Below, piece by piece: positions 16,596 through 27,600 of a stretch of 64,000 nucleotides of DNA. The notes beneath the pieces are model-generated. The model had not been told where the DNA came from and searched no databases. It saw nothing but the letters and a program-made list of their open reading frames with translations. A program made the position numbers and the translations under genes. The stretch lies in NCBI GenBank assembly GCA_049840835.1, contig JASGJG010000036.1, forward strand, positions 62,001 to 126,000, given 5' to 3'. This DNA comes from JANLTX01 sp049840835 (lineage in GTDB: Bacteria; Armatimonadota; Armatimonadia; Armatimonadales; Armatimonadaceae). Within the stretch, counting starts at the first letter, position 1. Each line of letters opens with the position of its first letter.

Positions 16596-17678
16596 GTGCG
16601 GCGCAAGGGTGATGCTCCGCTTCCTGCCAGCGCCGAGTCGCTGGATGCGCTGATTGCCGCACAAGAGGGCCTGGAGATAGACCGACTGACCGGGGGATTC
16701 TATATACTGCTTCCCCCGGCAGCCACCAGTAGTTTCGCGACCAAAGATCCCTATCGTGGCAAAGAGTTCGACCGCGCCGCCTATGTATATGCCGAGCGTG
16801 ATGGATACCTGCGTCGGGCTGCGGTCATTCACCACTCTCCGGATGATCGGGCCTGGGCGCAGAAATTGGCTCGCCTGAGTGCGCGGCTACTACGCCTTGC
16901 TCGGGATCGCTTCGGGCGCTGGCCAAACTTTCAAGGAGGTGGCGATGAAGCCCGAGTCTGGCTGTTTCGAGACCCGGTTGGGGGCGCTGCCGGTGGGGAA
17001 ACCAAAGGCGGCCAGGTCTACGTGTACGACACCGCTACTATCACTACTCCTTTAGAATGGGTGCGAACCCTCTGCCATGAATGGGGCCACTTAACCTTGC
17101 CCGCCGCGCGCGGCTTTACCGCCCCCGAAAACGATGCGGGTGGTATGGTCGGTGAGCGTCTGTTTATCGCCTGGCTCGCCGCTGACAAAATCAACGGCCC
17201 GGATGATGGCACCCGTCGCCCGGATCTGGCCATGTACTGCCAGCGCCAGTGCGAGCCGCTGATTGCGCGTTTCCTCACCGAAGGCCCCGCAAGCGCGGGA
17301 TTCCAGAAGCGAGATGCCCGTGCCATGGACCTCTATGTGGGCGCGATTCTGTCGGCAGATCGGGCGCTCGGCTCCAAAGTTCTGAGCGAGGCCCTGCGCG
17401 GTATCGATGGTGTCACCCCGAAGGACTTCTTAGACTCCCTGCGCAATGCCGCCTACCTTCAGAAAACGGTCACAGTGCAGCTTCCTGCCTGGGTGCCACT
17501 TGCTCCTTCTGGCTATCGTATAACTCCGTCTAAGGGAGCCGGGCTGCTGCTCATAACCGGGCGTCCTCCGCTGAAGGTTCCGGGAAGCCTGCATCCCTCC
17601 CGACCGGCGTACGCTCTGCTGAAAGGCTCAGGGTCTCTTACGGCCATCACGCTCACGCGTTCCGGAGCGGTCTCGTGA
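16596..17678 (+). CDS. Putative HExxH zinc peptidase-like protein
   Basis: A 360-residue protein starting at GTG with AGGAG 10 bases upstream. The sequence LCHEWGHLT contains an HExxH zinc motif near residue 162, and a Glu in MVGERLFIAW about 25 residues later could be the third ligand as in gluzincins. It lacks a signal peptide, so it may be cytosolic or a non-peptidase relative. It is the middle of a tight run lysA - this gene - ispE, overlapping ispE by 4 bases (GTGA). The specific family is not recognised, and peptidase function is inferred from the motif only. Confidence 0.7.
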   Translation: MRRKGDAPLPASAESLDALIAAQEGLEIDRLTGGFYILLPPAATSSFATKDPYRGKEFDRAAYVYAERDGYLRRAAVIHHSPDDRAWAQKLARLSARLLRLARDRFGRWPNFQGGGDEARVWLFRDPVGGAAGGETKGGQVYVYDTATITTPLEWVRTLCHEWGHLTLPAARGFTAPENDAGGMVGERLFIAWLAADKINGPDDGTRRPDLAMYCQRQCEPLIARFLTEGPASAGFQKRDARAMDLYVGAILSADRALGSKVLSEALRGIDGVTPKDFLDSLRNAAYLQKTVTVQLPAWVPLAPSGYRITPSKGAGLLLITGRPPLKVPGSLHPSRPAYALLKGSGSLTAITLTRSGAVS

Positions 17679-18577
17679 GCCTGCCGTATAAAAAGACTCT
17701 CTCGGCGCCCTGCAAGCTAAACCTGACCCTGGATGTCGGCCCACCCCGCCCCGATGGCTATCATTCCATTGACTCCGTTGTTGCCCTGCTGTCCCCCTCC
17801 GATGAGCTCACGGTGCAGGTTCGCCCTGGTCCTCGCACCGTAAAACTCATTCTGAAAGATCGGCGTCCGGATGCTGTTGCCGAGCCTGCTCTGCCAAAAG
17901 GTCAGGAAAACCTGGCTTACTCTGCCGCTCAGGCAGCCATAGATGCCCTTGCCCCAGATCAAGACATACAGGTTTGGATAACTCTCGCCAAGCGCCTGCC
18001 CGCACAGGCCGGACTCGGCGCCGGTAGCAGTGATGCCGCCACAGTTCTTCAGGCTGTCGCCGAAGCTCTGGAGGCACCGGCAGCCGCCCTCCCTCCCATT
18101 GCGGCGACACTTGGCAGCGATGTGTCTCTTTTTCTGTCAGGAAACGCGTGCCGTATGCAGGGTCGGGGCGAGCAAGTCACACCACTTGCCACGCCCCTTC
18201 CAACCTTCTGGGGAGTGCTGGCACGCCCAGCTATCGGCGTTCCCACGGGTCCTGCCTATGCCGCGCTGGATGCGATTCCGAATCGAACACCTGGCACAGC
18301 CACAGAGCCGCTACTTCAGGCGCTGCAGGCAGGAGCCGATGCGCTTGCTATAGCTCCCCTACTATCGAATGACTTTGAAGCGGCCGTGCTGCCAGAATTT
18401 CCCGAGGTTGCCGCTGCCCATCATGCTGTTCAAGAAGCGGGTGCGCTACGGGCACTGCTCTGTGGCTCTGGTTCCTCTGTCTTCGGGCTGGCTCGGGATA
18501 GAGTGCATGCCCTGGAGTTGGTCAAAGCGCTGGCAGGCAAGCTGGCCTGGGTCAAGCTGGCGAGTACTCTGGCATGA
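17675..18577 (+). CDS. ispE: 4-diphosphocytidyl-2-C-methyl-D-erythritol kinase
   Basis: A 300-residue GHMP kinase that phosphorylates CDP-methylerythritol with ATP in the MEP route to isoprenoids. The signatures are Lys14 in APCKLNLTLDV, DGYHSIDSVV at 27-36, and the ATP loop GLGAGSSD at 113-120 with catalytic Asp120. LLCGSGSSVFGL near the C-terminus is the third GHMP motif. It starts at GTG within the preceding stop and overlaps the next gene by 4 bases (ATGA), a translationally coupled trio. Confidence 0.95.
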   Translation: MSLPYKKTLSAPCKLNLTLDVGPPRPDGYHSIDSVVALLSPSDELTVQVRPGPRTVKLILKDRRPDAVAEPALPKGQENLAYSAAQAAIDALAPDQDIQVWITLAKRLPAQAGLGAGSSDAATVLQAVAEALEAPAAALPPIAATLGSDVSLFLSGNACRMQGRGEQVTPLATPLPTFWGVLARPAIGVPTGPAYAALDAIPNRTPGTATEPLLQALQAGADALAIAPLLSNDFEAAVLPEFPEVAAAHHAVQEAGALRALLCGSGSSVFGLARDRVHALELVKALAGKLAWVKLASTLA

Positions 18578-19347
18578 AAGCGGAGAGTAATGTAGCCACT
18601 CTGGTTCTTGCCGGGGGCAGCGTAAAAGACCCGGCTGCCTGGGGTGGTATCACTAACCGCGCCATGGTGGAAGTTGGTGGCAGGTCCCTGCTGGAACATG
18701 TACTACAGGCGCTAAAGCGCTCTGCACCGGGGCGGGTTCTTATAGCAGGCGATGTTCCCCTACCCAAAGGCTGTATCGCCGCGCCGGGCGGAGCGAGCTT
18801 GCTAGATACGCTGCTTTCTGGTGTGGCGCAGCTGGAGCCCTCGGAAACTCGCTTGCTCATAGTGACTGCCGACCTGCCGTTCCTGACCTCGGAAGCGGTG
18901 CGTGATGTCTTGAAGCGGGCTCCGAAAGATGCGGCGTTTGTCTACCCCATTGTTGAGGCGGCGCTGTGCTATGAGCGCTACCCCACAATGAAACGCACCG
19001 TGGTAAAAACAGCGCAGGGTACGTTCACCGGGGGGAATCTGGCGCTGGTAGACGTCGAATTTGTGCGGGCGCATGAAGCCGAGATTCGAGCTGCCTACGC
19101 GGCCCGGAAAAGCCCGCTCCGATTGGCGGGCATGCTGGGGGGCGGCACACTGCTGCGCCTGCTTGTTTCGCCGCTCGTGCCCGCAGCGCTTCCCATTCCC
19201 TACTTAGAGACCGCCGTAGGCCGACTGCTGGGCGGCGCGACCGTGCGGGCCTTGGTCACTCCCTATCCGGAGATCGGGGCGGATCTAGACCGCCCCGAAG
19301 AACTCAGTCTGGTTCGTGAGATTATTGAATCGGAATCCAGATCGTAA
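18574..19347 (+). CDS. MobA-like NTP transferase domain protein
   Basis: A 257-residue Rossmann-type nucleotidyltransferase. VLAGGSVKDPAAWG near residue 11 stands in for the usual LAGGxSxRxG loop, and MVEVGGRSLLEHVLQAL and the VTADLPFL acidic motif follow the MobA/IspD pattern. The substrate is unknown. The placement directly after ispE is suggestive of IspD-type cytidylyltransfer, but the nucleotide loop is atypical and the protein has an extra hydrophobic stretch near 190-215, so I do not name it ispD. It overlaps a convergent gene by 26 bases. Confidence 0.75.
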   Translation: MKAESNVATLVLAGGSVKDPAAWGGITNRAMVEVGGRSLLEHVLQALKRSAPGRVLIAGDVPLPKGCIAAPGGASLLDTLLSGVAQLEPSETRLLIVTADLPFLTSEAVRDVLKRAPKDAAFVYPIVEAALCYERYPTMKRTVVKTAQGTFTGGNLALVDVEFVRAHEAEIRAAYAARKSPLRLAGMLGGGTLLRLLVSPLVPAALPIPYLETAVGRLLGGATVRALVTPYPEIGADLDRPEELSLVREIIESESRS

Positions 19348-19768
19348 GCGGCATACTGGGGTCTTCATCGAAGTCCGGCCCATAGTGCTCTAGCTCCGGT
19401 CCCATGCCGTGGGTTTTGCCGGAGGTCGGCATCCAGGTGCTATGAATGTAGTGATAGGCATCCTGGATTTTCGCAATCGGGGTGCTAAAGACCGCGTAGC
19501 TCTGCGCTGGCACTTCCCAGCGCACATAGCCCTCGGGAATCTCGGCATCAGGCTCAGACGCAATTCCCGCGACATAGTCGAACTCATTGCTGGTCATATC
19601 GAAGTTGTCACAGATGCCATAAAAATGGCCCGGCTGCGTACTGGGTAGCTGGCTGAGTCGTTGACCATTCGCCTGCCACAGACCGGGTATCTCACCATTT
19701 CCAGGAGCTCCCCGATGATGCGCACCGACAACGACAAAAGCGGGTAAAGATTCGAATTTTGGTTCCAT
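19322..19768 (-). CDS. GyrI-like small-molecule-binding domain protein
   Basis: A 148-residue stand-alone GyrI-like/AraC effector-binding domain (SHS2 repeats). Typical features are FVVVGAHHRG at the N-terminus, DFDMTSNEFDYVAGI-like pattern near the middle, and the EVPAQSYAVF strand before the C-terminal PLTIWIPI strand. Such domains bind or hydrolyse hydrophobic small molecules, or inhibit gyrase in SbmC. The start at 19768 (MEPKFESL) is chosen because the upstream extension overlaps the divergent acetyltransferase gene. Confidence 0.8.
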   Translation of the reverse strand: MEPKFESLPAFVVVGAHHRGAPGNGEIPGLWQANGQRLSQLPSTQPGHFYGICDNFDMTSNEFDYVAGIASEPDAEIPEGYVRWEVPAQSYAVFSTPIAKIQDAYHYIHSTWMPTSGKTHGMGPELEHYGPDFDEDPSMPLTIWIPIQ

Positions 19769-19785
19769 GCCCCTATACTGTACCC

Positions 19786-20307
19786 ATGCCCATCTATCTG
19801 GAAACCCCACGCCTGATACTTTTTTCTACCCCGCTGGCCGTGGTGCGCACCCGGTTGGTACAGACTGACTTCAGTGCCTCTGTGTCTCTGCTCTCAGGCA
19901 CACGCGAGATCTTCTTCCCGGCCCCGTGGCCCGGCGATGCTCTGATGTTCTTTCCCGGCATCGACGAAGCTGGAGTAGAGCCAGACGACTGGAGTGGCAC
20001 TCTCTTAGAAAAATCGACGAACATCGCTATCGGACAGCTGGGCACTATGGGGCAGCCTGACGCGAACGGCAGCATCGAAATCGGTTACGGACTGAACCCG
20101 GATGCCTGGGGTAAGGGCTATGCCACAGAGATAGTCGGCGCTTTCACCGCCTGGTTGTTACAACAGCCCAATGTTAAGACTGTTCGCGCAGATACAGCGG
20201 TCGGTAATCTCGCATCACAGCGAGTTTTACAGAAAAATGGATTCTTAATCTGCGGGGAAGGGGAAAACGACGAAGACGGAAAACTTCTCTGCTGGGCGAA
20301 ATCCTGA
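19786..20307 (+). CDS. GNAT acetyltransferase (RimJ/RimL-like)
   Basis: A GNAT-fold N-acetyltransferase of about 173 residues. ETPRLIL at the N-terminus, EIGYGLNPDAWGKGYATEIV as motif A that grips acetyl-CoA, and ASQRVLQKNGF as motif B identify the RimJ/RimL subgroup, which acetylates protein N-termini or small amines. The start at ATG 19786 (MPIYLETPRL) is preferred to the frame's earlier start at 19759, which would overlap the divergent gene. Only 17 bases separate the two starts. Substrate unknown. Confidence 0.88.
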   Translation: MPIYLETPRLILFSTPLAVVRTRLVQTDFSASVSLLSGTREIFFPAPWPGDALMFFPGIDEAGVEPDDWSGTLLEKSTNIAIGQLGTMGQPDANGSIEIGYGLNPDAWGKGYATEIVGAFTAWLLQQPNVKTVRADTAVGNLASQRVLQKNGFLICGEGENDEDGKLLCWAKS

Positions 20308-20345
20308 TTTTCCGGCCCCTGACCAATCTTTGGAGTGAGCCGACC

Positions 20346-23300
20346 ATGCAGGAGACATATCTAACATTCGTAGAGGGCACATCCAGTAAGTTCTGGAAAG
20401 CCACCGTAGAGGGGAGCACTCTGACTACCCAGTGGGGCAAGATAGGCACCAACGGGCAATCGCAAGAGAAAGCCTTTGGCAGTGAAGCCGAGGCCCTGGC
20501 TGCCCTGGAGAAGCAAAAGGCAGAGAAGGTCAAGAAAGGCTACTCCGGGGGAACGGGCGACGCTACGGCAGCGGTTTCCCCCACTCCGGCGATTGCAAAA
20601 CCGGTCGTAGCGAAGACACCCCAACCAGCTACCCCCGCACCAGCTCCCAAGACTAAGGAAGTTACTGAGCCACGTATCAATCTGAAGCAGGAAGACTACG
20701 CCCGAATTAGCTGGAAAGCGCCTGCTCCCCCGGCAGCGAAGCCGCCGCTCAAACCATTTAACCAGGACGAATGCCTGAGACAGCTTCGCACCGTCAGTGG
20801 AGATAATGGTGGCGGTTTCTGGTCTTGGCGCTGGGAGAAAATCAATCAGGTTCACCACACCCTCAGCCGCGAAGAAGCGCACTTCTGGTTGGCCGTGTTC
20901 GAGGCCATGGTCCACACCAACAACCTGGAGGGGCTTCTCAAACATCTGGAGGGGCAGGTCTTTAATGGCAATCCAGAACAGGGAAAAGCTCCCAGTGTTG
21001 TAGGACGCTGGAGTGAGTTCGGTACTCTGTTCGCGCGAGCTCTATGGACTCTGTATGGTGCCGACGGACTGGCGACTGCGCTGAGCAGCCTGAATGACTG
21101 GCAGTCTATAGACGCTATTCAGTCTCTAGAGATCAAGCTGCTGCCTATCTTAACAGCAGAAGAGCGTAAGGAGCTGAGCGATGCCGTCAGCCCGTATCTG
21201 ACTCCGACCAATACTCCCACCTGGGCACTGCGGCTCGGTGCAGACCTGGGGACGAATCTCGATGTCCTCAAAACCATAGTCGCGAATCTGCCAGATGGCG
21301 CCGCGAAGCCTCAGTACCTGAACAGCCGCTACAGCAACCACTATCTGATAGCCATTGTAGGGCTGGGTGATTCTGACTTAGTCGCCGCCGAAGTGAACCG
21401 CACCAATGCCGTTCCCTTGAACGCAGAAGATGCTCGGGTACTTCTGGCAGCTACCGAGTTTCGCTGCCTGGATAGAATTGCGGAATCTGTAAAAGAACTT
21501 ACGACCAAGGCCGATGTGGAAAAGCTAGCGAAGGTGATCCAGCTGGCAGAAGGTCCAGAGACAGCCACGGTGCTGGCGGATATCTATGTCAACTCCAAGG
21601 TTCCCAATGTCGCGCGAGACTGGTGGGAGAAGTTCCCCACGTTTGCGATTCAAGGACTGGCTCCCCTGTGCGCCGAGCGCACGAAGCGTGGGGAAGCCGC
21701 TGTAGAGTGGCTGAACAGCCTGAAGAAGCGAGAAGGAACAGAGCGCATCGAGGCCGCTCTGAGTGGATTATCCGAGCCCGTGATCCAGGCCGTCCGTGAG
21801 AAAGTGCTGAATGCGGCAGAAGAAGAGCAAGGCGAGCCGCTTGCGGATGCCGAGGCGCCAGAGTGGATCAACGCTGTATTTGGCGGCGAGCTAACCATAC
21901 CGGATGCTCCCGCTGAGGAAAACCCGCCTCGAAAGCTAAACGTAACCGAGGCAGAACGCCCGGCGTTGCTTCCGCCACTGGGGCCTACGCAACCGCTTCC
22001 TCCTATTCCACCGTTCGATATAGATCGGTGCTTGGGGCAGCTCACTCCCCTGTTTACGGGCAACTACTGGGTGCTTACCAAAACCCCCAACACGTTTCCC
22101 ATGACTAAGGAGGAGGCGTATTTCTGGTTGGAAGCTGCCGCCATTATTAGCACCGGTCAGTGGAACCAGCCCGTATTGCCTGCGACTCTGGAAACGCAGC
22201 TCCGAGCCACTCTGGCCAAGCCGACGAATCCCGTGCAAAAGCTGCTTGAGCAAATCACTGGTCTATTTGGAAATGAAAACGAGGAGGAAAAGCGCCTCAC
22301 GCAGCGCACCTACCCGCTCTCATTGATACCGATATGGACTCTGTTTGGCGTAGATGGCCTTCTAAAATACATGCTTGGCGAGCCTCATATACGCACGTTC
22401 GGGAAGGTGATTCTGCCCTATATCACAGAAGCGCAGCGCCAGGAATTCGCGAAAAAGCTCCCCGAAGTCGTGCGGAAACTGGTACAGCAGTCGGAGCACA
22501 ACTCCCACTATCAGTTACTGGGAGCCCTGATTCTCATGGAGCTACTCCGATTCACACCAGAGCAGTTCGAGTCGGTGCTGTCGCAGATTCCGGGGGCTAC
22601 ATCTATCCACTACTGGTACTCCCAGAAATATCTTCCCTATGTGGTACGGCTTCGTAGCGCCGAATCGATTATCACGGCAGCCAAGCGTTTGAATGTCTGC
22701 CCACACGATGAAGCCAGTGCTAGAAAATGGCTGGCCACGACAGATTGGGCGGGTGTCCCGGCTCTCAGCAAAGTCGTGGAAGGTAGCTACTACGACAAAG
22801 CCGAGGCCGCGAAGATCTTCAACCTGGTAGAGGCTCCCGAAATCGCCCGCTATATGGTGGCCCTGCGTAAGTTCCCGTCAGCAAAACTGGTCTCACGCAG
22901 CTGGTTGGATCGCTTCCCGGCCTTCGCTATCGAGGGGCTGGCTCCACGCATCTTAGACAGCGATAAGAAAGAGGCCGCGCTCGCGACAGACTATCTCCGT
23001 GAACTGAAGCGCAAGGGCTATGAGTGGCTGATTCAGAAGAAGCTCCCCGGCTTCGCCGAGCCGATTCAGAACGCTCTCAAGCTCAAGGTGCTGGACTACG
23101 ATCCGCGCAAGGAGCGAGTTGTCACCGCAAGAGATACGGCACTGGCGGCTATGCTGCCCCCGGTCAAAGTGCGCCTACCAGCTGGCCTGCGCTTTTTAGT
23201 ACCGGGCCAGATGGCCATGCTGGTGTCTGAGCTGCGAACATCGCCGCTCAGTGAACCATCGCCTACTCTGGAGACGGTTCGGCAGAACGCAGATAAGCTC

Positions 23301-24616
23301 TCCCTGGATCGGTTCGTGTGGGCATTGTTCTCGGATTGGCTCCAGGAAGGCGCGCCGAGCAAAGACCGCTGGAAAATGGAAGCTCTGGGGCATCTTGGCG
23401 GTGATGCTGTCGCGCTGAAGCTCACTCCGCTAGTGCGCACCTGGCCCGGTGAGAGCCAGCATCAGCGGGCCGTGTTGGGGTTAGACGTGCTTCGGTCTAT
23501 CGGCACCGATACTGCCCTCATGCAGATAAACGGTATCGCACAGAAGATTAGCTTCAAGGGCATCAAAGAGCGTGCCAAAGAGTGTATGGATGCGATAGCC
23601 GCAGACCGTGGCTTCAGCCCCGAGGAGCTTTCTGACCGTATTATTCCCGATGGCGGCTTAGATGAGCGTGGCAGTCGTGTGTTCGATTTCGGTCCTCGCT
23701 CTTTTACCTTCGCCCTTGGCCCGGACCTCAAACCCGCGCTCAAAGATGAAACAGGGAAACGCCTGCCCGATCTCCCCAAACCCAACACCAAAGACGATGA
23801 GACCAGGGCCACAGAGGCGGTGGCTTCGTGGAAGTTACTCAAAAAGCAGGTGGCCGAGGTCGCCAAGACTCAGGCAGCTCGTTTAGAGCAAGCTATGGTT
23901 ATCGGGCGGCGCTGGACTCCTACAGAATTTCAGCAGCTTTTGGTAGAACACCCACTCATGGGGTTGCTGGCCCAGCGCCTCATCTGGGCCGCCTACGACG
24001 ACACGGGCAAGCCACTGGGGACGTTCCGGGTGGCCGACGACCGAACGCTTGCCGATGAGAACGATGAGCTCTTGGTGATTCCAGACAATGCCGCACAAAT
24101 CGGCATCGTACATCCATCGCATCTGAGTACAGGTCAGCAGGGTACCTGGGGCGAGCAGGCTTCTCGGACTACGACATCATTCCCCCATTCGTACAGCTAG
24201 GCCGCCCGACATTCATCCTCACGGACGCCGAGAAGAAGCAACCGTTCCTGACCCGATTCACTGGCGTGAAAGTAGACCCGAAAACGCTCGTGTTCGGACT
24301 GGACAATCTAGGCTGGCAGCGTGGCACTCCGCAAGATGGCGGTTCGTTCGGCTGCCACCACAAGGTCTTCGGCAAGGCGATAGCCGTGGTGGTCTATGAA
24401 GACGGTGTCTGGGCGGGTGACAACGGCGACAGCTGGGAGCCGCAGCAGGTAACCGGGGTCGGGTTTATCTCCGAAAAGCGCCTGGCCGAAGATGGCTTCT
24501 TCTCCTTCGAGTCCAGCGAATCGTCCCGAATTCCCCTGACCGACATCGATGCCGTAGTTCTGAGCGAGGTTATCTACGATGTAACCCGCCTGGTAGAGAA
24601 AGGTAAGAAGGCATAA
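20346..24616 (+). CDS. WGR-DUF4132 protein, copy 1, one frameshift near the 3' end
   Basis: The first gene of the 15-kb operon. Residues 1-70 form a WGR-type domain (TQWGKIGTNGQ around 28-38), a nucleic-acid- or PARP-associated module. An Ala/Pro-rich linker follows to about 105, then a very long helical-repeat region. The C-terminal DUF4132 block carries RRWTPTEFQQLLVEHPLMGL and FRVADDRTLADEND. The main frame ends at 24200, but homology with copy 2 continues in another frame (24266-24616, FGLDNLGWQRGTPQDGG) to a stop at 24616. The break lies near 24150-24165, where one base is missing or two are extra. The intact product would be about 1,420 residues. It resembles E. coli MolR/YehI from memory. 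Role unknown. Confidence 0.85.
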
Positions 24617-24620
24617 ATCC

Positions 24621-27600
24621 ATGAGCCAGACAACCTATCTGACTTTCGTGGAGGGCACGTCCAGCAAGTTCTGGCGCGCCGAAGTAGAGGGAGTCACCCT
24701 CAAGACTCAGTGGGGCAAGATCGGGACAGCGGGCCAGTCTCAGGAAAAGACTTTCACTACCGATGCCGAAGCGCTGGCCGCTTTCGATAAGCAAAAAGCG
24801 GAAAAAGTCAAGAAGGGTTACAGCGAGATCGAGGCTGGCACAGCCGAGACGACAACGGCAGCCTCACCCGCCACCACGATACCGGTAGCGAAGGCAGCGC
24901 CAGCAACCAAAAAGGCTGTCTCCTCCCCTGCTCCTGCTCCCGCCGCGCCGCCAGAAATCATCGAGCCACGGATTCATCTGAAGCCAGAAGAGTACGCTCG
25001 TATCGGCTGGAAGACAACCCCGCCCCCAAAACCACGACCAGACGTCAAGCCGTTCAATCTGGAGGAATGCCTGGCTCGCATTGATACCATGGTGGGACCG
25101 AAGGAAGGCTCGTTCTGGGGCTGGCACTGGGATAAGCTACTGCCCGCCCATGACCTGAGCCGCGAAGAAGCGCACTTTCTGCTGGAAGTTCTACAGGCCG
25201 CTTCCAACACAAATAAGCACACCGATCTCAAAAAACATCTTGCAGGAAAGGTCTTCGACGGCAACTGGTCCCTACAGGCTGCGGGGCAGCTCTATACCCA
25301 CTGGAATGGCATGCCGCGCCTATTCGCACGGGCGCTATGGGCACTGCAAGGTCCGGATGCGCTTCTGACCTTTCTGACAACGTCGAACGACTGGCAAACT
25401 TCCCCGGTTTGCGATGCCCTGGAAACGGATCTATTCCCGATTCTCACCGTCACCGAGCGTGAGGAATTCCGAGACACTGTCGCTACCTATCTTCTGAAGG
25501 CACAACCGGCACCACACTGGCTCCTGTGGCTCGGTGCCATTCTGGGGGCAGACCCGCAGCTAGTCCGACAGATTGTGGCGGGCTGGCCCGATGGTTCCGG
25601 TAAGCCGGAGTACATGTATACGCACTATACCAATCCTCACACCCGAATTATCGTGGGGTTGGGAGAGAAAGACGCCATCGTTCACGAGCTACGCCGCACC
25701 AAAGCCTGGCCTTCTTCTATCGATGATGTGAAGGCGGTTCTAGCGGCTACCGAGTTCGCCAGTCTGGAGACAATTGCCGAGGGTATCTGCGAAGCGACCA
25801 ATAAAGCAGAAGCGGAGAAGCTGGCCAAAGCCATGCTACTGGCGGAAGGACCGGAAACCGCTATCGCGCTGGCAACCCTGGCGATATCGTCCAAGGTGCC
25901 GCATCTGGCCCGCGAATGGTGGGAAGCGCATCCTACGTTCGCGATTCGCGGACTGGCGACTATCTGCGGGGAGAAGAGCAAGCGCGGCGAGGTCGCTCTG
26001 GAGTGGCTGCGCGGCCTGCAACGCCGGGGCGAGGAAGCGCGTATCGAAGCGGCCCTGGCGCCACTGCCCGAGGCGATGGCAACGGTTCGCGAGAAAGTGC
26101 TGGATGCCGCCGAGGAAAAGTCTTACCCGCTTATAGACGAGGCGAGTATGCCAGACTGGCTCCGGGAGACTCTCGGGGGCAAACTGAGCATTCCCGATGC
26201 TCCCGCCGAGGCGAACCCGCCGCCGTAACCTCAGCGCCGAGCACCGACGCTTTGCCGCAAAAGCCCTGTTCCGTTAGCGACTCCCCTGCACCTGCCGGGT
26301 CCCCTTCGACCCTGAAGCCTGCCTGGTTCGACTGACGAATGTAGTAGGCACTTCGCAATGGTCCTATCAATGGAACTGGAAGACCGCGAAGATAAGCTTG
26401 CCTATGAGCCGCGAGGAGGCTGTCTTCTGGCTCCACGCGATCAAGCTATGCCGGGAAAGCAACATGACGCATGCTCTTCTGGAGCAGAAACTGCGTGAAA
26501 TCGACTTCACCCAGGATTTCCCCCAAGAGTGGTTACCAGTTCGGGGTACCAGAGCTGATTCCCGTGCTCTGGACCTATCTGAAAGAGCGCTCTGTAACGT
26601 TTATCTCCAATATCAATCAGCACGAACTAAACGAAGTTATAGGCATGCTGGATGGCCTGCTCAGTCAGCTTACCGAACCAGACTGGGCAGCGATTCGCAC
26701 GGTTATAGAGGAGCAGCTCAAGAGCGGCAAACCGAGTGTCGGGTTGCTGATATTCGCCGGGCGTATCGGAGTCGCCCCAGAGAAAATCGCGGCCAGTATT
26801 GCGGCCACGCCGAAGCTGAAGTACCGCTACGAGCACAGTGGCTGGCTACCGATTATGTATGGCCTGGGCGACCCTCAGACGATGGTTGCTGAGGCGCGGC
26901 GACTGGATCTGTACCCCTCTAAGGTAGAGGAAGCCCGCCTCTGGCTAGCCATCACCGGTCTGCGTGGGCTGGATATTGTGGCAACCGGTGTAGAGGAAAA
27001 CTGGTCCGACAAAACCAGTATGGCGAAGGTCCTCACGGCCATCGAAGCACCGGAAGCCGTGGGACCATTATTGACTATCCGGCGAGCGCCCAGCCTTCGC
27101 CCTATGGTCCGAGAGTGGTTCAGCAAGCACCCTGCGCATGCCATCGTCGGGCTGATTCGGTTGGTTGCCGACAACCCCAAACAGAGCCGAGCAGCAGCCG
27201 ACCAGCTCTATGAGTACACCGCCAAAGGCTATGGTTGGCTTATCGCTCAGAAACTGGCAGAGCTGCCCACAGAGATTCAGGCTACCTATGAGATCCGTAT
27301 CGCGGCTCGCAAGGTAACCGTCACCCCGAAAGACACGGCGCTGGCTGCCCTATTACCTCCGATTCTAGTGGCTACTTCAGAGAACACACGCAGACTGACT
27401 CCCGGCCAGATAGCCCAGATTGTGGCGGAACTGAGAGGCGCCACACTGGAAGGCACGACTCCCGGCCTGATACGGATTCGCGAGAAAGCGGACCGGGCCA
27501 GTGTGGATGCCTTTGTGTGGGCCTTGTTCTCCGATTGGCTGCAGAGCGGTGCGCCAAGTAAAGAGCGCTGGAAGATGGAGGCGCTTGGCCATCTCGGTGG

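Noticed and set aside
24120..24270. Programmed ribosomal frameshifting in WGR copy 1
   Set aside because: No slippery heptamer or downstream pseudoknot is apparent, and similar breaks in unrelated genes suggest indels instead.
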